Shown here: one piece after another, positions 1 through 8,896 of the stretch | Layout of the letters: each line of letters opens with the position of its first letter | Numbering within the stretch: position 1 is the first letter of the stretch | Source: Campylobacterales bacterium | GTDB lineage: Bacteria; Campylobacterota; Campylobacteria; Campylobacterales; Sulfurimonadaceae | Direction: 5' to 3' | Assembly (NCBI GenBank): GCA_026390115.1 | Contig: JAPLGO010000033.1 | Coordinates: 1-35,050 of the forward strand | DNA length: 35,050 nucleotides | The notes under the pieces: generated by a model | The model's database searches: none | Told to the model about the DNA's origin: nothing | The model's input: the letters and a program-made list of their open reading frames with translations, nothing else | Position numbers and translations under genes: made by a program

Positions 1-140
1 TAACTTACAAACCCGAAGCAGTGAAGAATCTAAGTCTTCGTCTTCGTGCCAATTATGCTGATGACTTTAATGTTGCTAAAACCACTGGTTATACAACAAG
101 CTGGAACGAGTATAGATTTATAGCAAACTACAACTTCTAA
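1..140 (+). CDS. C-terminal end of an outer-membrane porin (OprD-like), partial
   Basis: Only the last 45 codons are inside the window, read in the frame that starts at base 3 and stops with TAA at 138-140. The peptide has alternating polar and hydrophobic residues typical of outer-membrane beta strands (LSLRLRANYADDF, then EYRFIANYNF) and ends in a terminal phenylalanine, the usual signature for assembly by the BAM machinery. OprD-type porins often sit next to substrate uptake genes in Campylobacterota. Here the acetate symporter genes follow 18 bases later, so acetate or other small carboxylate entry is a reasonable inference. The family call rests on context and the strand pattern only, because the N-terminal part is missing. 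Confidence 0.6.
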   Translation, partial: TYKPEAVKNLSLRLRANYADDFNVAKTTGYTTSWNEYRFIANYNF

Positions 141-158
141 AAATATATTAAGGAAATA

Positions 159-476
159 ATGATGAACAAAGAGCTTGTAGAAAAGATAAAAAACGACCCG
201 AATTATCAAGAATTAGTTTCTAAAAGAAGCAGTTTTTCAATAAAACTCACAATTGCCATGTTGGCTGTATATTTTGCTTTTATTTTAACTATTGCATTTA
301 AACCAGCTCTTTTGGGCACTCCTCTCTCAGCGGATAGTGTTACAACAGTAGGTATTCCGGTTGGAATAGCGGTTATCATATTTGCTTTTATTCTTACAGG
401 CATTTATACAAAAAGAGCAAATACAGAGTTTGATGATTTAACTAACAAAATTAAAAATGCAATTAAGGAGCACTAA
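159..476 (+). CDS. DUF485 small inner-membrane protein (YjcH-like), partner of ActP
   Basis: This is a 105-residue protein with two predicted membrane helices (about residues 27-48 and 66-86), short charged ends, and the size and layout of the DUF485 family. Family members nearly always precede acetate permease ActP. Their exact role is unknown; a part in assembly or activity of the symporter is inferred. Two ATG codons stand in tandem at 159 and 162. The ribosome site AAGGA (150-154) is better spaced for 162, so the true protein may lack one Met. The stop codon abuts the GTG start of actP, and the actP ribosome site (AAGGAG, 465-470) lies inside this gene, so the two are translationally coupled. 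Confidence 0.85.
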   Translation: MMNKELVEKIKNDPNYQELVSKRSSFSIKLTIAMLAVYFAFILTIAFKPALLGTPLSADSVTTVGIPVGIAVIIFAFILTGIYTKRANTEFDDLTNKIKNAIKEH

Positions 477-2138
477 GTGAATAGAACATTTCTTTTTTTA
501 GTACTAGGTTCTATAGCAGTTTTTGCTTCCGGAGCAATTGAGGGTGAAGTACAAAAGCAGGCACTCAACATGTCTGCAATTGTGATGTTTCTTATTTTTG
601 TAAGTGCAACTTTAGGTATCACTTACTGGGCTGCAAAACGCACAAAAAGCGCAAAAGATTTTTACACTGCAGGCGGTGGGATAACGGGCTTTCAAAACGG
701 TATGGCGATTGCGGGTGACTATATGTCGGCTGCTTCATTTTTGGGAATTTCCGGTCTTGTTTACATGAAGGGATATGATGGTCTCATCTACTCCATAGGC
801 TTTTTGGTCGGCTGGCCGATAATTCTGTTTATGATTGCCGAGCCTTTGAGAAACTTGGGCAAATACACTTTTGCCGATGTTGCTTCCTACAGACTTCGTC
901 AAACGCCTATTCGCACACTGGCGGCTTCGGGCTCTATCGCGACGGTTGTTTTATATCTCATCGCACAGATGGTGGGTGCGGGAAAACTGATTGAGCTTCT
1001 TTTTGGACTTAATTATGAAGTTGCCGTAATTCTTGTCGGTGTTCTTATGATTTTATATGTAACTTTCGGCGGTATGCTTGCAACGACTTGGGTGCAGATT
1101 ATCAAGGCATTTTTACTTCTATCAGGTGCTTCATTTATGGCAATTGCTGTTATGGCTCACTATGATTTTAGTTTTGGCGCACTCTTTACACATGCCACAG
1201 AGCTTAAAGGCATAGCGATTATGAGTCCGGGCGGGCTTGTCTCAGATCCAATATCTGCAATCTCACTAGCTATCGCTCTTATGTTTGGTACAGCGGGACT
1301 TCCTCATATATTAATGAGATTTTTTACTGTAAGCGATGCGAAAGAGGCAAGAAAATCAGTTTTCTATGCAACGGGTTTTATCGGATATTTTTACATTTTA
1401 ACTTTCATCATTGGTTTTGGTGCTATCGTTATGGTATTTAAAAATCCAGCCTATTTAGATGTTGTAAAAAATGCAGTAGATGGAACTTCTCCTATTTTGG
1501 GCGGAAGCAACATGGCGGCGATTCACCTCTCACATGCCGTGGGCGGTGACTTCTTCTTAGGCTTTATTTCGGCAGTTGCTTTTGCCACAATTCTGGCTGT
1601 TGTTTCGGGTCTAACACTTGCGGGTGCTTCGGCAATCAGTCATGATCTCTATGCTTCTGTAATTAAAAGAGGAAATGTTGACTCTATGAAAGAGATGAGA
1701 GTCTCTAAAATAGCCACGGTTATTTTAGGTATCGTTGCTATCATCATGGGTATTATGTTTGAAAAGCAAAATATCGCTTTCGTTGTCGGGCTTGCTTTTG
1801 CTATTGCCGCATCTGCGAACTTTCCAATTTTAGTTCTTTCAATGTATTGGAGAAAACTTACAACTCGCGGAGCTGTAGTCGGAGGAAGTTTAGGACTTGC
1901 AACAGCAATTCTTTTAGTGATTTTAAGTCCAACTGTCTGGGTGAAAATATTAGGGTATAAAACTGCAATTTTCCCTTATGAGCATCCAGCATTATTCTCT
2001 GTAGCGGTAGCTTTTATTGCTATTTGGTTCTTTTCAATTACTGATAAATCAGAAAATGCAAAAGAGGAACAGGAGGCTTTTGAAGCGCAATATATTAGAA
2101 GTCAAACCGGCATTGGTGCTGAGGGTGCGAGTCACTAA
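477..2138 (+). CDS. actP: Cation:acetate symporter ActP
   Basis: The 553-residue product matches the sodium:solute symporter family in length and hydrophobic pattern (about 13 membrane helices). A signal-like first helix (residues 1-20) and the SSS-type segment with [20 protein letters not shown] near residue 70 are visible. It imports acetate, and in known homologues other short monocarboxylates, together with a cation across the inner membrane. The start is GTG, set by AAGGAG six bases upstream and by the position directly after the DUF485 stop. The gene belongs to an operon with DUF485 upstream and, downstream, a cNMP/CBS/DUF294 protein, an exonuclease and acs. That order is a recurrent acetate-assimilation arrangement in proteobacteria. 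The C-terminal tail is acidic and Gln-rich. Confidence 0.93.
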   Translation: MNRTFLFLVLGSIAVFASGAIEGEVQKQALNMSAIVMFLIFVSATLGITYWAAKRTKSAKDFYTAGGGITGFQNGMAIAGDYMSAASFLGISGLVYMKGYDGLIYSIGFLVGWPIILFMIAEPLRNLGKYTFADVASYRLRQTPIRTLAASGSIATVVLYLIAQMVGAGKLIELLFGLNYEVAVILVGVLMILYVTFGGMLATTWVQIIKAFLLLSGASFMAIAVMAHYDFSFGALFTHATELKGIAIMSPGGLVSDPISAISLAIALMFGTAGLPHILMRFFTVSDAKEARKSVFYATGFIGYFYILTFIIGFGAIVMVFKNPAYLDVVKNAVDGTSPILGGSNMAAIHLSHAVGGDFFLGFISAVAFATILAVVSGLTLAGASAISHDLYASVIKRGNVDSMKEMRVSKIATVILGIVAIIMGIMFEKQNIAFVVGLAFAIAASANFPILVLSMYWRKLTTRGAVVGGSLGLATAILLVILSPTVWVKILGYKTAIFPYEHPALFSVAVAFIAIWFFSITDKSENAKEEQEAFEAQYIRSQTGIGAEGASH

Positions 2139-2147
2139 GAAAAAATC

Positions 2148-2178
2148 ATGGCATGTGCAGACGAAGTCCGCATGCCAT
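2148..2178 (+). other. Intercistronic hairpin between actP and the cNMP/CBS gene
   Basis: A perfect 8-bp inverted repeat (ATGGCATG at 2148-2155, CATGCCAT at 2171-2178) encloses a 15-base loop with a smaller GAC/GTC pairing. It starts ten bases after the actP stop and ends just before the ribosome site of the next gene. No T-run follows on the + strand, so it is not a standard terminator. It may stabilise the upstream mRNA end or set different expression for the transporter and the signalling protein; this role is inferred. Confidence 0.5.
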
Positions 2179-2194
2179 AAAATAGGAGTAATTC

Positions 2195-4009
2195 TTGAGT
2201 ATTTTAGACCAAAGAAAACTTATTGAATCTATCCATCCCTTCGAGCTGTTAAGCTCTCTTACACTCGATAATCTTATGAAAAAGATTGATATAGCGTACT
2301 ACCCGAAAGATACACTTCTCATATCAAAAAATCTTCCATCTATTGCATTTTATATTGTCATAAAAGGCTCTGTTACGGAGCTGATAGATGATGAAATTCA
2401 CAGCGTGTTTGGAGCAGGCGACAGTTTCGATGCAAATGCTCTTATTTACGGCACATGCGAGGGAAGATTTATTGTGGATGAGGATTTAATCTGTTATGAA
2501 ATTAAAAAAGATGATTTTTTGGATTTAATGCAGGATAAAAGAGTTCAAAGCTACTTTTTACAAAACTTTGTAACTCGTCATCAGCATCTCAAAGATTATG
2601 ATGCTCAAAGCAGTTTGACACCTTTTTTAATGTCAAAAGTTTCGGATATGTATCTTCATAATGCATGTATTGTTGCACCGGGTGAGACAATTTATAACGC
2701 ACTTTTAAAGATGAAAGAGCTAAAAGCAAGTGCTATTCTGGTTCAAGCCCAAGAGGAACTTTTTATAGTAACGGATACCGATTTACGGAACAAAGTTTTA
2801 CTCGGCAAAAACAGCGTGGATGATTCGATTATGACAATCGCTTCAAGCAGAGCCATAACCATTGATATAAACGACTTTTTATTTAACGCGCTTCTGCTCA
2901 TGACACACAACACAATAAAAAGGGTTGTAGTCAAACAAAAAGGCGAAGTCAAAGGCGTTTTAGAACAGTTGGATCTGCTCAGCTATTTTGCGAATCACTC
3001 CTATCTTGTTGCAGTTCAGATAGACAAAGCCAAAAATGTAGAAGACCTAAAAAACATACAGAGTGACTTGAAAAATCTTTTAATCTCCCTACACACAAAA
3101 GGCGTAAAGTGCAGATACATTACAAAACTTGTCTCCACTCTCAATATAAAAATGTATAAAAAAGTGTTTGACATGTGTGTAGAAGCGGATTTGCAAGATA
3201 AGTGTGCTTTGATTGTCATGGGTTCAGAAGGCAGGGAAGAACAGAGCGTAAAGACTGACCAAGATAACGCACTCATAGTAAAAGACGGAGTGGATATTGA
3301 ACTTTTTTCAGAGCCCATGCTGAAGTTAAACAGCTATCTTTTAGAGCTTGGTTTTCCCCCTTGTGCGGGAGATGTCATGGTAAGCAACCCGTTCTGGCGA
3401 AGAGAAGTGCATGACTATAAAGAGCTTATTGATACATGGATGAACTCACTGGGTGAAGTAAATTTACAAGCTCTCAGTATCTTCTTGGATGCAAAATGTG
3501 TTTGCGGAGATTGTACACTGCTCGATGAGCTTGCGGAGTATCTGCACAGCAATTTTCATGCAAGAGATGATGTTTTGGCACACATGGCAAAATCAGTTTT
3601 AAATTTCGACACGCCTCTATCTATGTTTTCGAGTTTTGTGTTGGAGAAAAACCATAGCAATAAACTTGATTTAAAGAAGGGTGGGATTTTTGCCCTTGTG
3701 CATGGTGTGAGAGTTTTGGCACTCCAATATGAGATAAAAGAGACAAACACAATTTCAAGAATTAAAAAGTTGAATAACAGAGGTGTCATCGATAAGAATT
3801 TTGCAACAGAGTTGATAGAGAGTTTTGATACTCTCTCCTCTATCCGTCTCAAAGCGATGCTCGGGGCAAAAGATTTGGAGGAGTGCAACTATATAAATCC
3901 TAAGAAATTACAAAAAAATCAGATGGATTTACTCAAAGACAGTTTCAAAATCATAAATAAGTTTAAGAAGTTTATGATTTTTCATTTTCACTTAAATATG
4001 GTCGCTTAA
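2195..4009 (+). CDS. Cyclic-nucleotide-binding, CBS and DUF294 nucleotidyltransferase-like signalling protein
   Basis: The domains of this 604-residue soluble protein run in order: a cNMP-binding-like beta barrel (about 15-130), a tandem CBS pair (about 150-270), a DUF294 nucleotidyltransferase-like core (about 285-430) and the DUF294 C-terminal helical domain (about 455-595). The core carries G343-S-E-G-R347 and T354-D-Q-D357, the glycine motif and paired metal-binding aspartates of the fold, so the active site looks intact. The substrate is not known. Family members usually sit between actP and acs and are thought to sense nucleotides and tune acetate metabolism. The start is TTG with AGGAG at 2184-2188; the alternative would need loss of the barrel's first strand. 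The stop is followed at once by the ATG of the exonuclease gene. Confidence 0.88.
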   Translation: MSILDQRKLIESIHPFELLSSLTLDNLMKKIDIAYYPKDTLLISKNLPSIAFYIVIKGSVTELIDDEIHSVFGAGDSFDANALIYGTCEGRFIVDEDLICYEIKKDDFLDLMQDKRVQSYFLQNFVTRHQHLKDYDAQSSLTPFLMSKVSDMYLHNACIVAPGETIYNALLKMKELKASAILVQAQEELFIVTDTDLRNKVLLGKNSVDDSIMTIASSRAITIDINDFLFNALLLMTHNTIKRVVVKQKGEVKGVLEQLDLLSYFANHSYLVAVQIDKAKNVEDLKNIQSDLKNLLISLHTKGVKCRYITKLVSTLNIKMYKKVFDMCVEADLQDKCALIVMGSEGREEQSVKTDQDNALIVKDGVDIELFSEPMLKLNSYLLELGFPPCAGDVMVSNPFWRREVHDYKELIDTWMNSLGEVNLQALSIFLDAKCVCGDCTLLDELAEYLHSNFHARDDVLAHMAKSVLNFDTPLSMFSSFVLEKNHSNKLDLKKGGIFALVHGVRVLALQYEIKETNTISRIKKLNNRGVIDKNFATELIESFDTLSSIRLKAMLGAKDLEECNYINPKKLQKNQMDLLKDSFKIINKFKKFMIFHFHLNMVA

Positions 4010-4660
4010 ATGTTTTTTTCATTCTTTGAAAAATTCAAAAAAAAGAGAAATTTTGCTAAACTCAAAGATAACAGTTTTTCTTATCTTTTTGATGAAGATA
4101 AAAGTGGTGAATATATTGTTTTTGACACGGAGACAACAGGATTAAATCCTAAAATGGATGAGATTCTATCTATAGGTGCGGTTAAAATAAGAGAGAATAA
4201 AATTTTAACTTCTCAAACTTTTGAAGTGTATCTTAAAAATTCTAAAGAGATTAGTTCAAAAAGTATTCAAATTCATAGAATTCGTCCAATTGATTTAAAG
4301 AATGCCAAAGAGCCTGAGACTGCGATAAAAGAGTTTTTGGAGTTTATCGGTTCACGCCCTTTGGTAGGCTATTATTTGGAGTTTGATGTTGAGATGATAA
4401 ATAAATATATTCGACCTTTTCTTGGAATTTCACTTCCAAACAAGATGATAGAAGTCTCGGAGCTCTATTTTGACAAAACAATTTCTTTGATACCACAAGG
4501 AAATATTGATTTACGCTTTGATACAATCTTAAAAAATTGTGCAGTTCCAAATATGGGTGGACATAACGCGGTTAATGATGCGATTATGACTGCTATGATT
4601 TATTTAAAACTAACTAAGGAGAAATTAAATGACAGAAGTCCAAAAGAAACCAATTTATAA
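4010..4660 (+). CDS. DnaQ-like 3'-5' exonuclease (DEDDh family)
   Basis: The 216-residue protein has the exonuclease fold of the DNA polymerase III epsilon type. Exo I is visible as D39-T-E41 in FDTETTGL, Exo II around residue 126 ([11 protein letters not shown]), and Exo III as H185-N-A-V-N-D190, so all DEDDh metal and catalytic residues are present. A basic N-terminal extension (residues 8-20, [12 protein letters not shown]) precedes the domain. The gene starts directly after the stop of the cNMP/DUF294 gene and overlaps acs by 32 bases, so translation is coupled. This exonuclease is a regular neighbour of the DUF294 protein in acetate operons. It is unlikely to be the replicative proofreading subunit; a role in degrading a nucleotide signal or RNA is inference only. 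Confidence 0.87.
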   Translation: MFFSFFEKFKKKRNFAKLKDNSFSYLFDEDKSGEYIVFDTETTGLNPKMDEILSIGAVKIRENKILTSQTFEVYLKNSKEISSKSIQIHRIRPIDLKNAKEPETAIKEFLEFIGSRPLVGYYLEFDVEMINKYIRPFLGISLPNKMIEVSELYFDKTISLIPQGNIDLRFDTILKNCAVPNMGGHNAVNDAIMTAMIYLKLTKEKLNDRSPKETNL

Positions 4661-6587
4661 GCCAAACAAAGAGTTTGCTAAAAATGCAAGAATAAAAAAT
4701 ATGTGTGAGTATCAAGACCTTATGGATTGGGCGAGTGAAGATTATGAGGGCTTTTGGGGAAGCTTTGCAAAAGAGAAAATAACATGGATGAAGCCTTTTA
4801 CCAATGTTATGGACAATAAAGATTTTCCATTCGTAAACTGGTTTGAGGGCGGAAAGCTCAATGTTTCAGTTCAGTGCATCGATAGACATTTAAACAGTCG
4901 TAAAAATAAGGCGGCAATTATTTTCGAGGGAGATCGCGGCGATAAACAAATTATTACTTATCTTGAACTTTACTACAATGTAAACAGATTTGCTAATCTT
5001 CTTAAGAATGAGTTCGACGTAAAAAAAGGTGACAGAGTTGTTATTTACATGCCGATGATTCCAGAAGCTGCGTATGCAATGCTGGCATGTGCTAGAATTG
5101 GGGCAATTCACTCTATTGTTTTTGGTGGATTCTCTGCAGAGGCACTCAAAGATAGAATTCTAGACGCAGACGCAAAAGTTGTAATTACAGCGGACGGAGC
5201 ATTCAGAAAAGATACTCCCTACATGCTCAAACCCGTTGTGGATGAGGCGTTGAAAGGAGATACACCTGTACAAAAAGTTTTGGTTGTCGAGAGAAACGGC
5301 GAAGATGTTACATGGGTAGCGGGGCGAGATTACTCCTACAACGAGTTAATCAAACATCAAAATACAAAGTGTGAGCCGGAGGTTATGGAGAGTGAAGACC
5401 CTCTCTTTTTGCTTTACACTTCGGGAAGCACGGGCAAGCCAAAAGGAGTGCAACACAACTCGGCAGGGTATATTCTTTGGGCGCAGATGACCATGGAGTG
5501 GGTGTTTGATGTAAAAGAGAATGACACTTATTGGTGTACGGCAGATATTGGCTGGATTACGGGGCATACATACATAGTGTATGGACCTCTTGCCATGGGT
5601 GCTACGACGGTTATGTTTGAGGGTGTTCCAACCTATCCTGATGCGGGACGACCTTGGAAAATGGTGGAGGAGTATAAGATAAATCAGTTCTACACTGCTC
5701 CAACTGCCATAAGAGTTCTGCATAAAATGGGCGAACATGAACCTGCAAAGTATGATTTGAGCAGCTTGAAAGTACTTGGAACAGTTGGTGAACCAATCGA
5801 TCCTCCTGCATGGAAATGGTACTATGAATCCGTTGGAGGGGGCAGATGCTCTATCGTAGATACTTACTGGCAGACTGAGACTGGCGGGCATGTTATCTCT
5901 CCTCTTCCGGGGGCAACGCCTATCAAACCTGCATGTGCAACGATGCCTCTTCCTGGAATTATTGCTGAGATTTTGGATGAGAACGGGAACAAATCTGAGA
6001 TTGGAGAGAAGGGTTATATGTGCATAACGCGTCCTTGGCCTTCTATGATTCGTAGTATCTGGGGAGATAAAGAGAGATTTGTAAAATCATATTTCGGTGA
6101 TGCAACTAAAGAGGGGAAACCTGTCTATTTTACAGGTGACGGTGCCGTCTATGATGAGGATGGCTACATCACAATCACAGGGAGAACGGATGATGTTATT
6201 AACGTAAGCGGGCATAGAATGGGAACTGCTGAGGTTGAAGCGGCTATTAAAAAACATCCTAATGTCGCTGAGGTTGCAGTGGTAGGAAAGCCGCATGAGA
6301 TAAAAGGAGAGGGCATTTTTGCCTACATTGTCTTAAAATCAGACACAGGCGTAGCGGATGAGGTAGAAGAGGTCAAAGCTATAAACAATGTTATCAAAAA
6401 AGAGATAGGAAATATTGCTCTTTGTGATGATGTAGTTTTTGTAGTAGGGCTTCCAAAAACCCGTTCAGGCAAAATCATGCGAAGAATTCTCCGCTCTATC
6501 GCAAAAGGTGAAGAGATAACGCAAGATATTTCAACTCTTGAAGATCCGAGTATAGTTGAAAAAATCGCAGGTATGGTAAGAAAATAG
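4629..6587 (+). CDS. acs: Acetyl-CoA synthetase (AMP-forming)
   Basis: The enzyme activates acetate to acetyl-CoA through acetyl-AMP, feeding the TCA cycle and biosynthesis. Its length of 652 residues is normal for the family. Visible motifs are the phosphate-binding loop [13 protein letters not shown], the adenine/acyl site YWQTETGG, the hinge [15 protein letters not shown], and the C-terminal TRSGKIMRR with catalytic K615, which in homologues is switched off by acetylation. The ribosome site AAGGAG (4616-4621) supports the ATG at 4629 inside the preceding exonuclease gene. It closes the acetate operon; a structured region and a strong terminator follow. The upstream ActP and porin supply its substrate. 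Confidence 0.97.
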   Translation: MTEVQKKPIYKPNKEFAKNARIKNMCEYQDLMDWASEDYEGFWGSFAKEKITWMKPFTNVMDNKDFPFVNWFEGGKLNVSVQCIDRHLNSRKNKAAIIFEGDRGDKQIITYLELYYNVNRFANLLKNEFDVKKGDRVVIYMPMIPEAAYAMLACARIGAIHSIVFGGFSAEALKDRILDADAKVVITADGAFRKDTPYMLKPVVDEALKGDTPVQKVLVVERNGEDVTWVAGRDYSYNELIKHQNTKCEPEVMESEDPLFLLYTSGSTGKPKGVQHNSAGYILWAQMTMEWVFDVKENDTYWCTADIGWITGHTYIVYGPLAMGATTVMFEGVPTYPDAGRPWKMVEEYKINQFYTAPTAIRVLHKMGEHEPAKYDLSSLKVLGTVGEPIDPPAWKWYYESVGGGRCSIVDTYWQTETGGHVISPLPGATPIKPACATMPLPGIIAEILDENGNKSEIGEKGYMCITRPWPSMIRSIWGDKERFVKSYFGDATKEGKPVYFTGDGAVYDEDGYITITGRTDDVINVSGHRMGTAEVEAAIKKHPNVAEVAVVGKPHEIKGEGIFAYIVLKSDTGVADEVEEVKAINNVIKKEIGNIALCDDVVFVVGLPKTRSGKIMRRILRSIAKGEEITQDISTLEDPSIVEKIAGMVRK

Positions 6588-6596
6588 ACCTTTTCT

Positions 6597-6670
6597 ATCG
6601 GCACCCCAAGGGCATACCGATTCGCAATTTAGTTGCTCACATGGTCTGACGCCCGTTAGGCTAGTTGTCA
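6597..6670 (+). other. Two tandem stem-loops downstream of acs (3' UTR or small-RNA candidate)
   Basis: The 270 bases between acs and the next gene are not plain spacer. Stem one pairs ATCGG (6597-6601) with CCGAT (6617-6621), with an inner CCC/GGG. Stem two pairs TGAC (6647-6650) with GTCA (6667-6670), with an inner GCC/GGC. The part is GC-richer than usual spacer here and is followed by a strong intrinsic terminator at 6704-6735, the layout seen in 3'-UTR-derived small RNAs. I see no convincing promoter of its own, so it may simply be the acs mRNA tail. No known RNA family is recognised. Confidence 0.35.
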
Positions 6671-6703
6671 CTTCTTTCAGGCACATGTTGAAATTATAGA
6701 GCT

Positions 6704-6735
6704 AAATAAAGTGAATAACTTCACTTTATTTTTAA
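6704..6735 (+). terminator. Intrinsic terminator of the acetate operon
   Basis: A 12-bp perfect stem (AAATAAAGTGAA at 6704-6715, TTCACTTTATTT at 6720-6731) with a four-base loop (TAAC) runs into a T-rich tract. It ends transcription from acs before the promoter of the ATP-grasp operon at about 6808. The 5' side is A-rich, so it could also work weakly in reverse. Confidence 0.85.
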
Positions 6736-6784
6736 CGCTCGACTCATGTCAATAAATTCTCCTTTAAAAACATGTTAATTATTC

Positions 6785-6813
6785 ATAGCACAAAAGAAAT
6801 TTGGTGCTATAAT
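6785..6813 (+). promoter_or_regulatory. Promoter of the ATP-grasp operon with an overlapping dyad
   Basis: TATAAT at 6808-6813 is a consensus -10. No good -35 is seen, as is usual for sigma-70 promoters of Campylobacterota. A 7-bp inverted repeat (ATAGCAC at 6785-6791, GTGCTAT at 6804-6810) covers the spacer and the first bases of the -10. A repressor bound there would block polymerase, so it is a candidate operator. The start point would lie near 6820, about 38 bases before the TTG start codon. Confidence 0.5.
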
Positions 6814-6857
6814 AGTGTTGGTTACTAAAATATTACATTAGATGTCGGGGGTGTTTT

Positions 6858-8222
6858 TTGTTAGAAAAAGAGTCGGAGTTACACAAAAAATTTTGGGAAA
6901 TTTTTTCCAAACAAGACAGACAAAAGATAGACGAGTTTCAGACTTACATGGATAAGTTTGCAGTAAATTTTAACCTTTATAAAGATGGCAATTTTATAGA
7001 GCGTTCCCTTCCGTTTGATGTTATTCCACGCATCATCTCAAAACAAGAATTTAATAAAATAGAAAAAGGGTTGCAGCAGAGGGTCACTGCGCTCAATATG
7101 TTTTTAGAGGACCTCTACACAGATGCTAAAATTGTAAAAGCCGGGATTGTTCCAGAGGAGTTTGTCCATCAAGCAAAAGGGTATCTCAAAGAGTTTGTAG
7201 GTTTTTCTCCATCTCAAAAAATCAGAACACACATAAATGGAATCGACCTTGTTAAAGATACCGTAAATGACGAATGGGTTATTTTAGAAGATAATCTGAG
7301 AGTTCCAAGCGGCTCAAGTTATCCGCTCTCAATCCGTGATACCTACAGAAAAATATATCCTGACTTTTTTGAGAACCTGAAAATTGCACCGATTAAAGAG
7401 TATCCAAGTTATATCGAAGAGGCAATGAACTATGTGAATTGTGGCGGTATCAATGTGGTACTTACTCCGGGAAGATTTAATGCAGCTTACTATGAACACA
7501 GCTATTTGGCGGAAAAAGTGGGCGCGCAGCTTGTCCGTTCTCATGAGTTGACAGTTGTGGATAAGAAGCTCTACTTTAAAAATTATAACGGCAAATTGGT
7601 TCGTGTGGGTGCGGTTTACAGAAGATTGGATGATGAGTTTATCGACCCTGCATTTTTTAATCCTGAGAGCCTTATCGGTGTTCCGGGCTTGGTCGAAGCA
7701 TATCTGGCAGGGAATGTTGCACTCATGAATGCTATCGGTAACGGCGTGGCGGATGACAAAGGAATTTACTACTTTGTTCCTAAAATGATTCAATACTATC
7801 TGGGCGAAGAGCCGATACTCAAAAATGCTCCGACTTATTTGCCATATTTTGAAGAGGATATGAAATATATTTCTGACAATATAGAAAAACTCGTAATTAA
7901 AGATGTGGCAGAGGCGGGCGGTTATGGAGTGCTTTTCGGACACACGATGACGGCTCTGCAGCTTGAAGATTTAAAAGCGATTATCAAAGCAAATCCAAGA
8001 AGATTTATAGCCCAAGAACTTATAGAGTTTTACGATGAGCAGTGCTACCTCAATAAAGAGTTGCATAACAGAAAAGCGGATTTTAGAGCCTATGTGGTAA
8101 TGGGCAAAGATGTAAAAGTTTGGCAGTGTGGCTTAACAAGATATGCATTAGAAGCCGGAAATTATCTTGTAAACTCATCACAGGGTGGCGGTTTTAAAGA
8201 TACATGGGTAATGGAGTTATAA
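6858..8222 (+). CDS. Circularly permuted ATP-grasp protein (COG2308), stand-alone form
   Basis: The 454-residue protein belongs to the circularly permuted ATP-grasp family, predicted amide- or peptide-bond-forming ligases of unknown substrate. Landmarks are LEDNLRVPSG (143-152), VLTPGRFNAAYYEHSYL (201-217 and onward, with E223-H224), the R255-R-L-D-D259 motif, and a glycine loop KDVAEAGGYG (348-357) suited to ATP binding. The start is TTG at 6858, with a G-rich ribosome site at 6846-6851. The next in-frame ATG (residue 31) would cut into a conserved N-terminal region, so TTG is preferred. It is the first gene of a tight operon: the alpha-E gene starts one base after its stop. A paralogue fused to alpha-E lies at 15010-17505. 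Confidence 0.9.
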   Translation: MLEKESELHKKFWEIFSKQDRQKIDEFQTYMDKFAVNFNLYKDGNFIERSLPFDVIPRIISKQEFNKIEKGLQQRVTALNMFLEDLYTDAKIVKAGIVPEEFVHQAKGYLKEFVGFSPSQKIRTHINGIDLVKDTVNDEWVILEDNLRVPSGSSYPLSIRDTYRKIYPDFFENLKIAPIKEYPSYIEEAMNYVNCGGINVVLTPGRFNAAYYEHSYLAEKVGAQLVRSHELTVVDKKLYFKNYNGKLVRVGAVYRRLDDEFIDPAFFNPESLIGVPGLVEAYLAGNVALMNAIGNGVADDKGIYYFVPKMIQYYLGEEPILKNAPTYLPYFEEDMKYISDNIEKLVIKDVAEAGGYGVLFGHTMTALQLEDLKAIIKANPRRFIAQELIEFYDEQCYLNKELHNRKADFRAYVVMGKDVKVWQCGLTRYALEAGNYLVNSSQGGGFKDTWVMEL

Positions 8223-8223
8223 G

Positions 8224-8895
8224 ATGGGACAACTACTGACAGCAAATGTGGCTACGAACCTTTATTGGCTCGGAAGATATATAGAGAGGATTGAAGCAAC
8301 GTTGCTTCAGATTATCAGTGCGTATGATTGTATTATCGATGTTGACAAAGAGGCTGGAGTAAAACTTTATAAAAAAATCGGTGTAGATTTGGAGTATAAA
8401 AATGCTCAAGAGTTTTTGTCTCAATCTATCTTGGGCGCGCACTCTGCAAATCTGAGTGAGCTTATGAGTTATGCAAGAGAAAATACGATAATTAGCCGTA
8501 ACTACATAGATACGGAAGCTTTTGGAGAGATAATCGCCCTGCATGGGCTATTCCAAAGCATATCAAAAAGTCATATATCCATTGATTATAATTTTATAGA
8601 TAGTGCACAGTCTCTCATATGCGAAATCTGGGGTCAGCTCTCAAAAAGAGAACTTAGAAAAAATAGCGATTATTTTTTAAGACTCGGTAAGCTGGTAGAA
8701 GAGGCGGACTTCCATTTTAGGTTTGATAAAGATCAAGAGATAGCCATGGTTATCGTAGATGAGATTCATACAATTATTGATATTTTAACTACGGATAAAG
8801 AGAGTCAAGTCAGACAATCACAAAATCAGAGTAGTTCCAATGAAGATATTATGGATGCTATTCACAAAAAAATAGAGAGTATAATCGTATATTAA
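8224..8895 (+). CDS. Alpha-E domain protein (COG2307)
   Basis: The 223-residue, mainly helical protein has the family signature NLYWLGRYIERIEATLL near residues 12-28, with the conserved Glu-Arg pairs intact. Alpha-E proteins accompany permuted ATP-grasp and transglutaminase-like proteins. Comparative genomics proposes that they take part in forming or modifying a peptide, but no reaction is proven. At 223 residues it is shorter than many free-standing members (about 300), mostly at the C-terminal end, where the tail is polar and Ser/Gln-rich (residues about 198-210). It is separated by a single base from both neighbours, so co-translation with the ATP-grasp protein is likely. Confidence 0.87.
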   Translation: MGQLLTANVATNLYWLGRYIERIEATLLQIISAYDCIIDVDKEAGVKLYKKIGVDLEYKNAQEFLSQSILGAHSANLSELMSYARENTIISRNYIDTEAFGEIIALHGLFQSISKSHISIDYNFIDSAQSLICEIWGQLSKRELRKNSDYFLRLGKLVEEADFHFRFDKDQEIAMVIVDEIHTIIDILTTDKESQVRQSQNQSSSNEDIMDAIHKKIESIIVY

Positions 8896-8896
8896 C

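Noticed and set aside
5346-5891. Minus-strand open frame of 181 codons
   Set aside because: It lies wholly inside acs in the opposite sense, has no ribosome site and an unnatural composition; it is a shadow of the acs codons.
7329-7943. Minus-strand open frame of 204 codons
   Set aside because: It is antisense to the ATP-grasp gene, whose conserved motifs are on the + strand; no start signals are present.
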